From Corynebacterium choanae (GTDB lineage Bacteria > Actinomycetota > Actinomycetes > Mycobacteriales > Mycobacteriaceae): a DNA stretch of 64,000 bases. Each line of letters starts with the position of its first letter. The stretch's first letter is position 1. The notes below the pieces were generated by a model. It saw nothing but the letters and a program-made list of their open reading frames with translations, did no database searches and had not been told where the DNA came from. Below, piece after piece: positions 1 to 9,724 of this stretch. The position numbers were made by a program, and so were the translations under genes. The DNA lies in assembly GCF_003813965.1 (NCBI RefSeq), contig NZ_CP033896.1, positions 1,240,001 through 1,304,000 of the forward strand, written 5' to 3'.

Positions 1-1
1 A

Positions 2-934
2 GCGAAGCGTTGCATGTACACCGCAGACATGGTGCCCTACACTTCGCAGATCATTCCGCTGGCAGTGATTTTGGCGCTGCTTGAGCAACGTGATCCGCAT
101 CTGCTAGATAAACAAGGTCCACAAGACCGGCTGAATCGCTGGTTCTGGTCAGGGGTGTTCGGTGAACTCTACGGTTCAGCGGCAGTGATTTCTCGTGCCG
201 GCCGGGATGTTACTGAGGTCACCGAATGGATTCAGGATGCGGCAGCTATCGAAGATGCCCTAGCAGCGCAGTCGCAAACCACACGGGCAGCAAGAAACAC
301 GTCGGCAGCTGACGGTGACACCGATACAGCAGCTGATGCTGATCCGCGGACGGCAATCGCATTGGGCTCCGAGACTGATCGGGTGCCGGCCCCGGCATCG
401 GTGCGCAGTGCCACTTTTGTGGAGTCACGGCTGCTGTCAGTGAAAGCCGACTCGGCAGTATTTAAGGGGATCTTTGCGCTGATCATGGGACGTGGCGCGA
501 AAGAGTGGCGATACAACGAGGCGATCAACGCCCGCAATTTCCACACCATGGAAATTGGGTTCCAACATATTTTCCCCACCGCATACTGTTTCAACCATGG
601 CATCGACGAGGTGCTGTCCACCTCGGTGTTAAACCGCACCCCAATGTCAGCGAAAACCGACACCCTCATCGGGGAGACCGCGCCGCAGCGTTATCTGCCG
701 CGGCTGCAAGGCAAATCACTACTCGATGACGCAGAGTTCGACGAGGTGCTCTCCGGGCATCTGCTCGATCCGAAGCTGCTGTTTGCCCAAGATGCTCAAG
801 CATTCTTCATTGATCGTCGCAAACGACTGCTAAAAATGGTGCAGGAAGCCATGGGTCGTGAAGCGATTCGCGACGTCGACGAGCAAGATCTCACCGGCGG
901 TGAGGAAGGTCCGAGCGCGTTTCGCACCCGCTAG
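2..934 (+). CDS. DUF262/GmrSD-like protein, C-terminal part (cut by window edge)
   Basis: The reading frame is open to the left edge, so the true start lies outside the window; the first internal ATG is at 14. The visible part resembles the C-terminal region of DUF262/DUF1524 proteins (GmrSD type IV restriction enzymes and relatives): a segment RWFWSGVFGELYGS near residue 42, then an HNH-like HIFP motif (FQHIFPTAYC), the NRTPMSAKTD segment and a C-terminal helical stretch with HLLDPKLL. Most relatives have HHIFP; here the first His is Gln. A variable Ala/Thr/Asp-rich insert sits between the two conserved parts (roughly residues 80-125). Family members act as nucleotide-dependent nucleases against modified DNA or phage, but that role is inferred here. 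The N-terminal DUF262 catalytic half cannot be seen. Confidence 0.7.
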   Translation, partial: AKRCMYTADMVPYTSQIIPLAVILALLEQRDPHLLDKQGPQDRLNRWFWSGVFGELYGSAAVISRAGRDVTEVTEWIQDAAAIEDALAAQSQTTRAARNTSAADGDTDTAADADPRTAIALGSETDRVPAPASVRSATFVESRLLSVKADSAVFKGIFALIMGRGAKEWRYNEAINARNFHTMEIGFQHIFPTAYCFNHGIDEVLSTSVLNRTPMSAKTDTLIGETAPQRYLPRLQGKSLLDDAEFDEVLSGHLLDPKLLFAQDAQAFFIDRRKRLLKMVQEAMGREAIRDVDEQDLTGGEEGPSAFRTR

Positions 935-1578
935 GTGCAATACCGCTGCTGGCCGCAGATAGTGGACGTAAAAGCCGATGGAGCCACTGGCAGTGCCGCT
1001 ATTTTGTCTTCGTCGGCTTCCCAATAGTGGCTTTCGGTGGAAACCAGGCCGCAGTGCACCTTTGCTGGCAACTGGTGCACAGCGGCCTGGTTTTGCGCAC
1101 GCGGGAGGGGGGTTTCGCGGCGCTTCTCACCTGTGACTGATAACGCCTGCGCAACGCTTTGCTGTGCTGTTCTTTGCACCGGGCAGCGCTGGTGACAAGC
1201 ATGACAGCTGCCACCCACTCCCAGGCCGCGGTCTGGCCGCACAGGCGAAGATCCACCGGTTGGCCGACTCGTTGGTGTGGCAGGCGACGTCCATCGTTGC
1301 ATCGCTATCTGCCCGACTTGGCTCGTGAAGTAACCGTGCGGCTACGGCTGCGGTGGGGAAGTGTTGATAGATGTGGGAGGTGTCGGCTACCCTCATCAAC
1401 CGACATGCCAGCAGCATAAGCATCGATGACGACTGCGCAAATCCCGGCAACAGCCAACCCTTGCAGGGGCATGCTTTGCAGGTCAGCCGGGTGATTGGCG
1501 CTCCGATAAAGCCGCGAAGCCTGTATGTTGCTGCTGGTCAATAGCCTGTAATCATTGTCAAGTGAAAGACTGCTGCTT
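935..1578. other. Intergenic region, nothing recognised
   Basis: About 640 bases between the GmrSD-like gene and the lipoprotein gene. Several short frames exist on both strands but none has a ribosome binding site or recognisable protein. No clear terminator hairpin with a T-tract was found. Confidence 0.5.
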
Positions 1579-3414
1579 GTGACTTTCGTATCAACCAACT
1601 GCCGACATCGCTGGGGACGGCAGCTCACCGTTGCCGCAGTGGCATCGCTGCTGCTTGCCGGGTGTGCAACCACCGAAGAGGAGTCAACACGCGCACAATC
1701 GTCGACGACTAGCACCGAGACCAGCCAAGCAGCATCGCCACGGGAGGCCGCGAAAGCTGCCAACCGGGCAATAAAAGCAGCACCTCGGTTTCAGCCCACC
1801 CCGGAGGTACTTCCCGACAGGGACTATTCCGGAATTGATGCGTCAGCAGCACTGTTCGAAACATCAGAGACGGTGATTATTAGCGGCCCGAGTGTCCCTG
1901 AACAGTTACGTGCCGCCTCCCTGGCAGTTCCTTCCCACGCCCCAATGCTGCGGTTTACCGGTGTCAATGCGGCAGCAATCAACCAAGAAATTGCTCGGCT
2001 GAAAGCGAGCACCGTGCTGATTGTGGGCAATGCGCCGGATCCTACCGGCACTGAGCTCACTATTTTGCGGGACACTGGAACCTTTAAAGCTGTCGGCGAG
2101 CTTACCGCGTTAGAATTCCACCGCCACGAAGTGGGCACCCTCGAGCAGGCGGTACGGGCGGTAGCCGCCTTAGACCCAGCTGATCCGCAGCTGCTGCAGG
2201 CAGGTTTCGCAGCCATGCCAGTATTTACCAATCAGCCTGGTGTGGAATCGCAAGTCGATGCGGCCGTGTCCCCGCAGGGACGGGCAGCTATCACCGGAAA
2301 TAATGGGTCAGCACCGGCGCGGGCGAACGATACTGTCGATTTCTCCGAGGTCACATTGGATGCGTTCCCAGCCCAGTCGGCAACCGACGGTGGGGTAGCG
2401 CCGGTGATTGTCGCATCCCCCGCCAGTGGGATTCCTGCGCTGGCAACCATTCGCGCCTATGGTGCGGATATTCGAATGATGGATTATCACGATCCGCGGA
2501 TCAACGAAGCAACCCTGCTGCAAGTCATCGGTTTACAAGAAGCCCCAGTGCTGGCAGTCGGGCAACAGTTCGGAACAGGGCAGTCTTTTGCGCAAAGCAT
2601 CGATTTAGCGGAAGCAACCGACTACAGTCTGCCCGGTGGGCGGGCACTGGTGCTGCCCGGGCAGCGGATGATCGCCTATTATGGGCATCCCTCCGGGCCT
2701 GCCCTGGGGGTGATGGGAGAATATCCACCGGCGGAAGCAGTCGCCCATTTGCAGGAGCTCACCGCACAATATCAGCCGTTTTCTGCGGAGCCGGTGGTGC
2801 CAGCATTTGAAATTATTGCCACTGTTGCTTCCGCCGGTCCTGGCGACGGGGACTACTCTAATGAAACCGATCCAGCAGAGCTCATCCCATATATTGATGC
2901 GATCACGGCCGCTGGTGGATATGCGGTACTCGACCTGCAGCCAGGTCGGGCAAGCCTTCTGGAGCAGGCGAAACGCTACGAGTCGTTGCTGCTGCGCCCA
3001 AATGTTTCCCTTGCTCTTGACCCGGAATGGAAACTTGGACCAGACGAGGTGCCGCTGACCCAAGTGGGGCACGTTGATGCTGCCGAGATCAACGACGTAT
3101 CCCAGTGGCTTGCACAATTGACCCGGGAACATCATTTGCCGCAGAAAATGCTGGTGTTGCATCAGTTCCAATTGCAGATGATTCGCAATCGGGAACAGCT
3201 CGACTTGGATCATCCCGAGCTAGCATTTGTGTTGCATGCCGATGGGCATGGGGTGCCGGCCGAAAAGTTCGCCACCTTTGATGCGCTGCTTACTGATCTT
3301 GATCCGCGAATCTTTATTGCGTGGAAGAACTTTATTGACGAAGACACCCCGACGTTCACCCCGCAAGAAACCTTCGCAATCGAGCCGAAGCCGTATTTTG
3401 TCAGCTACCAATAA
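1579..3414 (+). CDS. Large secreted lipoprotein of unknown function
   Basis: Protein of about 611 residues with a basic N-terminus, a hydrophobic segment and a lipobox (LLLAGC), then a Ser/Thr/Glu-rich linker, so it is probably a lipid-anchored cell-surface protein. Residues of the first third (VIISGP, then segments of the type APMLRFTG and STVLIVGN) resemble cell-wall-binding repeat 2 units. The C-terminal half, with GGYAVLDLQPGR and ALDPEWKL, looks like an alpha/beta, possibly TIM-barrel-like, domain. I chose the GTG at 1579; an in-frame TTG at 1555 is possible but has no ribosome binding site. No catalytic assignment is justified. It stands alone upstream of serA, with about 370 bases between. 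Confidence 0.7.
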   Translation: MTFVSTNCRHRWGRQLTVAAVASLLLAGCATTEEESTRAQSSTTSTETSQAASPREAAKAANRAIKAAPRFQPTPEVLPDRDYSGIDASAALFETSETVIISGPSVPEQLRAASLAVPSHAPMLRFTGVNAAAINQEIARLKASTVLIVGNAPDPTGTELTILRDTGTFKAVGELTALEFHRHEVGTLEQAVRAVAALDPADPQLLQAGFAAMPVFTNQPGVESQVDAAVSPQGRAAITGNNGSAPARANDTVDFSEVTLDAFPAQSATDGGVAPVIVASPASGIPALATIRAYGADIRMMDYHDPRINEATLLQVIGLQEAPVLAVGQQFGTGQSFAQSIDLAEATDYSLPGGRALVLPGQRMIAYYGHPSGPALGVMGEYPPAEAVAHLQELTAQYQPFSAEPVVPAFEIIATVASAGPGDGDYSNETDPAELIPYIDAITAAGGYAVLDLQPGRASLLEQAKRYESLLLRPNVSLALDPEWKLGPDEVPLTQVGHVDAAEINDVSQWLAQLTREHHLPQKMLVLHQFQLQMIRNREQLDLDHPELAFVLHADGHGVPAEKFATFDALLTDLDPRIFIAWKNFIDEDTPTFTPQETFAIEPKPYFVSYQ

Positions 3415-3785
3415 GGTCATCGCAACAAGGACAACCGGGAGGCGTTTGCGGCGTTGCTGCATCCTGCGGCAGGGGATGCACGCGAGGGTTGAGTGCCAGC
3501 AGCGACCCGGTGGCGTGGTCTAGCTTATGGTTTGTGCAGGATGTGGGTTGTCCCACAGTGGTGCTGTGTTTGCTTAATGCTGCTTTAGACTCTGTAAATA
3601 AGTCTGATTATTCGCCGAGTTCTAAGAAGCATCACCTACCACTCGGGAAGGTGCTGCGGATCAAGCTTGCGACTTGGGCTTTGATACATGATGCTGTTTG
3701 GGTGTCGCCTGGGAGAAGCGTGGAACGCTCAGCAGGGGCATCCGGCAGCTGACACGACACACGCTGAAGCGAAACGGAGAGCTAC
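3415..3785. other. Intergenic region upstream of serA
   Basis: About 370 bases. A -10-like TAGACT occurs near 3586, but no matching -35 was convincing. A GGAGA ribosome binding site lies just before the serA GTG. No RNA structure was recognised. Confidence 0.4.
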
Positions 3786-5378
3786 GTGAGCCCACAAGGC
3801 CGCCCGGTTGTACTGATTGCCGATAAATTGTCCCAGTCCACTGTTGATGCACTTGGCGATGCTGTTGAGGTTCGCTGGGTGGACGGTCCTGACCGTCCTG
3901 CCCTGCTAGCTGCCGTAGCAGAAGCTGATGCGCTGCTGGTGCGTTCTGCTACCACGGTTGATGCTGAGGTGCTCGCACATGCCCCGCAGCTGAAAATTGT
4001 TGGCCGTGCCGGTGTTGGGTTGGACAATGTTGATATTGCTGCCGCCACCGCCCAAGGGGTGATGGTGGTCAACGCCCCCACGTCAAATATTCACTCGGCA
4101 TGTGAACATGCCATCGCGTTGCTGCTGTCAACTGCCCGCCAAATTGCTGCAGCTGATGCCTCACTAAAAGGTGGCCAGTGGAAGCGGTCTTCATTTAGCG
4201 GTGTCGAGATTTTCGGCAAAACTGTCGGCGTGGTCGGTTTTGGCCACATCGGTCAGCTGTTTGCCCAACGGTTGCAGGCTTTCGGTACGACGGTGATCGC
4301 CTATGATCCGTATGCGAATCCGGCACGTGCTGCCTCGATGGGGGTTGAGCTGGTAGAGCTTGACGAGTTGATGGCTCGGGCTGATTTCGTCACCATTCAC
4401 CTGCCGAAAACCAAAGAAACCGCAGGCATGTTTGATGCGGAGTTGCTGGCAAAAGCTAAACCCGGTCAGATCATTATCAACGCAGCCCGAGGCGGGTTGG
4501 TAGATGAGCAGGCGCTTCATGATGCCATTGTGTCCGGGCATATTCGCGGTGCCGGGTTTGACGTGTTCGCTACCGAGCCGTGCACAGATTCGCCATTGTT
4601 TGCACTGGATGCGGTCACCGTCACTCCACACTTGGGAGCATCGACTGTTGAGGCGCAGGATCGTGCCGGCACCGATGTTGCGGCAAGTGTGCTGGCTTGT
4701 CTCAACGGGGAATTTGTGGCCGATGCGGTCAACGTCTCTGGTGGTCGAGTTGGGGAAGAAGTTGCGTTGTGGCTTGATCTGGTGCGCAAACTTGGGTTGG
4801 TTGCCGGCCGGTTGCTTTCCAGTGCACCGGATAAGCTGCTTGTGCAAGCCCGCGGGGAGCTTGCTGGGGAACAGGTTGATGCATTAGGGCTGTCTGCGTT
4901 GCGTGGCCTGTTCCAAGCCACCTTGGACGAACCAGTGACCTTCGTAAACGCGCCGCGTATCGCGGAGGAACGTGGGGTTGATGTGTCGGTGACGACCGCG
5001 CAGGAATCGGTGACTCACCGCAGTGTGGTTGAGGTGAAAGCAGTCGGTGCCGATGGTGCCTCGGCCACTGTGGTTGGTGCACTGACTGGCTTGGAGCGGG
5101 TAGAGAAAATCACCCGGATCAATAATCGGGGTCTTGACATGCGTGCCCAAGGCCACAATTTGTTTCTGCATTACACCGATCAGCCGGGGGCGTTGGGTGC
5201 GGTGGGTACGCATTTGGGCAATGCCGGGATCAATATTGTTGCAGCAGCACTGTCGCAGGATGCCACCGGTGATGGGGCAACTTTGGTGCTGCGGGTTGAT
5301 AGCGCCATCCCAGAGGCCACCGTGGACGCGATTACCGCGCAACTCGGTGGCTCGGCAGTGCAGCTTGATCTTGACTAG
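3786..5378 (+). CDS. serA: D-3-phosphoglycerate dehydrogenase
   Basis: Catalyses the first step of serine synthesis, oxidising 3-phosphoglycerate to 3-phosphohydroxypyruvate with NAD in the cytoplasm. The 530-residue length fits the long actinobacterial type: substrate and NAD-binding domains (about 1-310), an intervening ASB domain (about 315-450) and a C-terminal ACT domain (about 455-530) that senses serine. Visible motifs are GFGHIG (151-156) for NAD, ARGGLVD with catalytic Arg near 235, Glu near 264 and PHLGAS with catalytic His near 282. The ACT region starts at [13 protein letters not shown]. Start is GTG with GGAGA upstream. A terminator follows at 5442. Allosteric serine inhibition is expected from the domain set but not proven by the sequence. 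Confidence 0.97.
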   Translation: MSPQGRPVVLIADKLSQSTVDALGDAVEVRWVDGPDRPALLAAVAEADALLVRSATTVDAEVLAHAPQLKIVGRAGVGLDNVDIAAATAQGVMVVNAPTSNIHSACEHAIALLLSTARQIAAADASLKGGQWKRSSFSGVEIFGKTVGVVGFGHIGQLFAQRLQAFGTTVIAYDPYANPARAASMGVELVELDELMARADFVTIHLPKTKETAGMFDAELLAKAKPGQIIINAARGGLVDEQALHDAIVSGHIRGAGFDVFATEPCTDSPLFALDAVTVTPHLGASTVEAQDRAGTDVAASVLACLNGEFVADAVNVSGGRVGEEVALWLDLVRKLGLVAGRLLSSAPDKLLVQARGELAGEQVDALGLSALRGLFQATLDEPVTFVNAPRIAEERGVDVSVTTAQESVTHRSVVEVKAVGADGASATVVGALTGLERVEKITRINNRGLDMRAQGHNLFLHYTDQPGALGAVGTHLGNAGINIVAAALSQDATGDGATLVLRVDSAIPEATVDAITAQLGGSAVQLDLD

Positions 5379-5441
5379 CGAAAGTTGGTCAATGCTTGGC
5401 CGGGCAACTGGTCAATAGCAACAGGCTGCTCAAGGCTTTGC

Positions 5442-5486
5442 AATAGCGGTGACGGTGACTCTCTAGTCGGCGTCACCGCTATTTTT
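5442..5486 (+). terminator. Terminator after serA
   Basis: A perfect 13-bp stem (arms 5442-5454 and 5471-5483, AATAGCGGTGACG) closes a 16-base loop and runs into a T-tract at 5482-5486. It lies 64 bases after the serA stop. Confidence 0.85.
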
Positions 5487-5656
5487 CCGCTACTGCTTGC
5501 GACCGGCTGCCCCAACATGCAGAGTGTCGCTAGGTATGCTTTCGCTTCGCGCCCGGGTTGAAAATCGTTGCTGTGCCGGGAAGGGAAGAGCGGGGTTGTG
5601 GTGGATATGACTGTCTGATGTGCGTGTCGCAGCAGATACCTGTTGGGAAGGCCTTG

Positions 5657-5662
5657 GATAAT
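5657..5662 (+). promoter_or_regulatory. -10 box of a leaderless transcript
   Basis: GATAAT lies 7 bases before the ATG at 5670, so transcription would begin at or next to the start codon. No ribosome binding site precedes this ATG, which fits a leaderless message. Confidence 0.5.
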
Positions 5663-5669
5663 ACAACGT

Positions 5670-7361
5670 ATGGATATCCAGGGGCGTGCCCATCAGGTGC
5701 CGGTTGCTCAACTGCCAACTGCGGCACTGCCAGCTGTGCTGCGCCTGGGTGGGGTGCTGTGGATAAGCGTCATGCTGGTCACCCCGTTGCTGCTCGGATA
5801 TCGGGCAGTGGTGCATCATCACCGTCCGCTGAGTGCCGCTGGTTTACTGCTTGGATGTTGGGTAGTCGCTGCGGTAACCGGTGTGGTTGGCAGTCGACTG
5901 CGGTCGGCGACAGTATTGGTGTCCTTAGGTGGCAGTCTGCTGGTGGCGATGATCGCAATCGCGGCAGTTCATGTGGAGGCGAATCTGTGGGGCACCGGAT
6001 TGTGGTGGCTGGTGGTGGCTGCTGCGACTGGTATGTGCAGCGGGGTGCTGCGGCAGCTTGCCACCGCCTCCCCGGTGACACCGGCACCAGGGGTGTTGCC
6101 GCTGTGGGAAGCGGTGATGTGGGCGCTGGGGGCGGTGATTCCGGCGGTGATAGCAGGTGCCACGCTCCTGCCTTTGGGGGTGGTAACCACGATCGTGGTG
6201 GTGCTGGAAATATTGTGCGGGGCAGAACTGCTGCTGGTATTTGTCCACTTTTCCGGCCGCACCCAGCTTGATGACCTGGCAAAGACTGCTGCCAGCAGCC
6301 ATACTGTTGCGAATCCGGGTGGGCAGTCCCCGCTGGCGCCGGGCACTCGCCCCGCCGGCACGGTGCAGTCGTATCGCGCAGGAACTACACAACCACCCTC
6401 GACAGGCGCAACACCTGGCCGCATCCGGGTATCCCGGCTGTCGGCTCGTCGATCCGCCAAGCGGGGATCCGATACGCCCCCTGCTTCGTCGCTTTCGGCA
6501 GCCGGTCGGGACTGGCACAGCAGGCCGTTTGTCACACAGCGAGCTTCCGCCGCAGCTCCCCACAGTCGGGATGAGGCTGCTCGCAGGCACATGGGCAAAA
6601 CAGCACCGACAAGCAGCCTGCAGCGCACTGTGCAACACTTGCCCGCCAATATTCGGTGGTTCGTCATCGGCTACGGGCTGCTTGCGGTGGCCAATATTGC
6701 AGCCCTTGGAGTCACCCCGATCGCGGTGTTTGCGACCGCTGATACGTTTGCAGCAGTCGCTGCCCGCGGCAGCCTATTGGGAATCGGTGCGTTAGCAGTG
6801 GTCATCGTGTGGTGTGTCCTGCGGTTGATCAACGATCCATCCCCAACCGATCCACGCATCGCGGTGACCACCAATCGGCCCCAACCCAGCGCAGTGCCCG
6901 CCCACCGGATGCTCGACTTGCTGCTCTATCCGGCAGGAACCCGGCAGCTGCACAAAACCTGGTGGCGGTGGTGGTGTTGCGCCGCCGGCACCGCCGGGGC
7001 GGTGCTAGCCGCCGGTGCCCACCAGCCACTGGTGATCCAACAAATCGCTGCCGTCATCGCCGGATCCGGTTGGGCTTTAGTGATCAACGCGCTGCGCTGG
7101 TACACCCACCCCCACAGTGCGATACTGCAAACCTGGTACCAGCCGGCCGTCGCAACCGTGCTACCACGGTGGGGTCTACTTGCTGCCGCTATCACTGCGG
7201 CTGTGGTTGTTGCCGGTGCACTCGCTGTCACCCACACCCTGCCACTGATGTTTTTCGGTGCCGTCACTGCCGGGCACCTTGTCGCCAGTGCACTGCTGTG
7301 GCAGCTCTACCGGCTCAACAATTCGCCCCGGGAACCCGCTGCTGCGGTAACCACCCCTTAG
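5670..7361 (+). CDS. Multi-pass membrane protein of unknown function
   Basis: About 563 residues. Residues about 20-210 hold several hydrophobic segments, followed by a hydrophilic, Ser/Arg/Thr-rich cytoplasmic-type linker of roughly 110 residues (about 225-330), then a second membrane block (about 335-550). I do not recognise a family. ATG 5670 was preferred over the TTG at 5643 because a -10 box sits 7 bases upstream. Base use changes inside the gene: the first 600 bases are G-rich on the coding strand and the last part is C-rich. Confidence 0.65.
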   Translation: MDIQGRAHQVPVAQLPTAALPAVLRLGGVLWISVMLVTPLLLGYRAVVHHHRPLSAAGLLLGCWVVAAVTGVVGSRLRSATVLVSLGGSLLVAMIAIAAVHVEANLWGTGLWWLVVAAATGMCSGVLRQLATASPVTPAPGVLPLWEAVMWALGAVIPAVIAGATLLPLGVVTTIVVVLEILCGAELLLVFVHFSGRTQLDDLAKTAASSHTVANPGGQSPLAPGTRPAGTVQSYRAGTTQPPSTGATPGRIRVSRLSARRSAKRGSDTPPASSLSAAGRDWHSRPFVTQRASAAAPHSRDEAARRHMGKTAPTSSLQRTVQHLPANIRWFVIGYGLLAVANIAALGVTPIAVFATADTFAAVAARGSLLGIGALAVVIVWCVLRLINDPSPTDPRIAVTTNRPQPSAVPAHRMLDLLLYPAGTRQLHKTWWRWWCCAAGTAGAVLAAGAHQPLVIQQIAAVIAGSGWALVINALRWYTHPHSAILQTWYQPAVATVLPRWGLLAAAITAAVVVAGALAVTHTLPLMFFGAVTAGHLVASALLWQLYRLNNSPREPAAAVTTP

Positions 7362-7688
7362 CAGCCCACAATCGGCACGGTGAATCCACCGCCTACATGG
7401 CAGCATCTCGACCACTGATCAAGCATTAGATGACTAAGGAAAAACCACTAAAACTCCTGTTGGCGGAGTGATTTGTAATCTGCCTTATCACTCGCGGTAC
7501 GGTGGAATACACCCCATCCTGCCGGCCGCCCACGACCCCGCCCGCCACACCGCCGGGCGCGCCGGGAACCAAAAACACCACTATGCCGCGCCGCCCAACG
7601 GCAATATCGCAACCACCATCCGCTACCACCGGCACATCACCACAGATACTGCTCAACCAATCCCAAACCTTGAAGGACAACACCACTG
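7362..7688. other. Intergenic C-rich region
   Basis: About 327 bases with strong C and A excess on the plus strand, continuing the composition of the following gene. An AAGGA ribosome binding site sits at its right end before 7689. A short open frame at 7502-7867 overlaps the next gene and is low-complexity, so it is not called. Confidence 0.4.
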
Positions 7689-8636
7689 ATGACTCAAGCA
7701 GCCCAGCCAACCGACAACCTGGACACACTGCGCACCATCTGCACCGACGCCGGCTTGCAAGTCACCACCGGCGAAGACAACTATCTGCAGGTCACCCTGC
7801 GCGACGGGGTCGACTGCCGCATCATCCCCGGGGAGATCATCACCATCCAACGCATCCTCCCCGATGAGTTTCCCGCCGCCGACTATGTGGCCTTAGCCGT
7901 GGTGATGAATAACGCCAACGCCAACCTGCACACTCCCCATCTGGCACTGGGCACCGACCAGCGCGAACTCACCACCCTCCTGCGGGACGACCACGGCCGG
8001 CTCACCCTCACCGTCAGCTGGCATATCCCCGCCGCGGCAAGCCCCGCCCAACTCTTAGCCACCCTCGACCACATCACCACCCTTCACCCGGCAATCACCC
8101 AATTCGCCACCGACGTCACCAACCAACTCGCCACCGACACGGCCGACACCACCACCGCTGTCGCCACCTTCGCTGCAGCCGCGGCCGCCAACCCCATGCC
8201 AGCCGCCCATCCCACAACCGACCAACTCCCAGTAACCCGGGAACGCATTTGCACCTGGTTTGCAACCCGCGGCATCACCGACCTGCCATTTGATCCCGCC
8301 ACCAACACTTTCGCACTTTCCTTCGATGGCACCCCGATCGACATCCATCTCCAACCACACACCTTGGCCATGGTCATCGCCGCCCCCATTCCTGCCACCA
8401 GCGAACCCGACCTCACCGCAGTCATGCACACCACTGCCACCGCCACCAGCCAACACCCAGCAACACTGACCGCACTCAACGACCAACAACACGGTTGGCG
8501 GCTCCTTGCCAGCATGCAACTCCACCACGGGGGAGTAGCCACCGACACACAACTGACCACCATGCTCCGGCAACTCATCGTGCAACCCGCCGCCCAACTC
8601 AAAGCCGCCCTCGCACATCTGCGCGAACACCACTAA
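7689..8636 (+). CDS. YbjN-like domain protein
   Basis: 315-residue cytoplasmic protein with two similar halves (about 10-140 and 180-310), each beginning with a short helix (TLRTICTDAGL; VTRERICTWFATRGI) followed by beta-rich segments, as in the YbjN / bacterial sensory-transduction-regulator fold. The function of such proteins in Corynebacterium is not established; related proteins are thought to help fold or regulate partners. A good AAGGA site precedes the ATG. Codon use is extremely C-ending (ACC, CAC, ATC) compared with serA or gltX. It is followed at 68 bases by leuB, which has its own -10 box and operator-like palindrome, so the two may not form one operon. Confidence 0.6.
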   Translation: MTQAAQPTDNLDTLRTICTDAGLQVTTGEDNYLQVTLRDGVDCRIIPGEIITIQRILPDEFPAADYVALAVVMNNANANLHTPHLALGTDQRELTTLLRDDHGRLTLTVSWHIPAAASPAQLLATLDHITTLHPAITQFATDVTNQLATDTADTTTAVATFAAAAAANPMPAAHPTTDQLPVTRERICTWFATRGITDLPFDPATNTFALSFDGTPIDIHLQPHTLAMVIAAPIPATSEPDLTAVMHTTATATSQHPATLTALNDQQHGWRLLASMQLHHGGVATDTQLTTMLRQLIVQPAAQLKAALAHLREHH

Positions 8637-8654
8637 CCACTCCTGCCAAAGTGC

Positions 8655-8660
8655 TACACT
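8655..8660 (+). promoter_or_regulatory. -10 box of leuB
   Basis: TACACT, 45 bases before the leuB ATG, predicts a start site near 8667 and a short leader that contains the palindrome at 8675. Confidence 0.45.
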
Positions 8661-8674
8661 GCCACCAAAAGCAA

Positions 8675-8688
8675 CTCACAATGTGAGA
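8675..8688 (+). promoter_or_regulatory. Probable LtbR operator before leuB
   Basis: CTCACA-A-TGTGAG is a perfect palindrome (8675-8687). The 12 bases CACAATGTGAGA (8677-8688) match 10 of 12 positions of the LtbR site as I remember it from C. glutamicum, CA(T/C)ATAGTG(A/G)GA. It lies just after the predicted transcription start and touches the ribosome binding site GAGAAGG, a place where a repressor would block leuB. Confidence 0.6.
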
Positions 8689-8704
8689 AGGGAAATATCA
8701 CATT

Positions 8705-9724
8705 ATGAAACTGGCGGTTATTGGTGGCGACGGCATCGGGCCAGAAGTCACCCACGAAGCACTCCGCGTCCTCACCACCGTCCGCGACGACATCACCGTC
8801 ACCGACTTCGACCTCGGCGCTGGACGCTACCAACGCACCGGCGAACTGCTCACCGACGACGACATCACCGCGCTCCACGAACACGACGCCATCCTGCTTG
8901 GTGCCGTCGGCGCGCCGGGGCAGGTCCCGCCCGGTGTGTTGGAACGTGGCCTACTGTTACGGCTACGTTTCGACTTTGATCATCATGTGAATCTGCGCCC
9001 CGTAACGCTCTATCCGGGGGCAACTTCGCCGCTTGCCGACCCAGGGGCGATAGATTTTGTGGTAGTTCGCGAAGGCACCGAAGGGCTCTACTGCGGCAAC
9101 GGGGGAACTGTGCGGGGTGGCACCGCCCACGAAATTGCCAGCGAAGTAAGTCAAAACACCCGCTTTGGTATCGAACGAGTGGTTCGTGACGCGTTTGCCC
9201 GCGCCGCGGCGCGCCGCGGCAAACTCACCCTGGTGCACAAAACTAATGTGCTGGTACACGCCGGTTGTTTGTGGGAGCGCACGGTGGCTGCTGTCGCCCC
9301 TGAATTCCCGGATGTTACCTGGGACTATTGTCATATTGATGCGGCCACCATCTATATGGTGACCGATCCGGGACGGTTCGATGTGATCGTCACCGACAAT
9401 CTCTTCGGTGACATTTTGACCGATCTTGCCGGGGCGATAACCGGGGGCATTGGGCTCGCTGCCTCCGGCAACATTGACACCACCGGCACACATCCGTCAA
9501 TGTTTGAACCCGTCCACGGCTCAGCACCGGACATTGCCGGTCAAGGGATCGCCGACCCGCGGGCAGCAATTATCTCTGCGGCACTGCTGCTTGAACATCT
9601 TGGCGATACGACCAACGCACAACGCATAATCCAAGCAGTAGCCAACGACGTCAGTGCCCATGCCGGGCAACCAGTGCGCACCAGTGACGTCGGCGATCGT
9701 ATTGTGGCTGCACTTTCTGCTTAA
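8705..9724 (+). CDS. leuB: 3-isopropylmalate dehydrogenase
   Basis: Third specific step of leucine synthesis: NAD-dependent oxidation and decarboxylation of 3-isopropylmalate. 339 residues, the usual size. Visible are GDGIGPEV (7-14), the arginine-rich substrate segment around [16 protein letters not shown], the catalytic Lys in LVHKTNVL, the Mg-binding stretch [12 protein letters not shown] and the NAD-site segment [24 protein letters not shown] ribosome binding site precedes the ATG. The first 230 bases are strongly C-biased (54 C to 26 G in 8761-8880), while the rest is not (13 C to 27 G in 9061-9120). leuC-leuD and the repressor gene lie 10 kb away. Confidence 0.97.
   Translation: MKLAVIGGDGIGPEVTHEALRVLTTVRDDITVTDFDLGAGRYQRTGELLTDDDITALHEHDAILLGAVGAPGQVPPGVLERGLLLRLRFDFDHHVNLRPVTLYPGATSPLADPGAIDFVVVREGTEGLYCGNGGTVRGGTAHEIASEVSQNTRFGIERVVRDAFARAAARRGKLTLVHKTNVLVHAGCLWERTVAAVAPEFPDVTWDYCHIDAATIYMVTDPGRFDVIVTDNLFGDILTDLAGAITGGIGLAASGNIDTTGTHPSMFEPVHGSAPDIAGQGIADPRAAIISAALLLEHLGDTTNAQRIIQAVANDVSAHAGQPVRTSDVGDRIVAALSA

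Noticed and set aside
7502..7867. 121-codon plus-strand frame before the YbjN-like gene
   Set aside because: Low-complexity Pro/Thr/His-rich translation of the C-rich block, overlapping the real gene.
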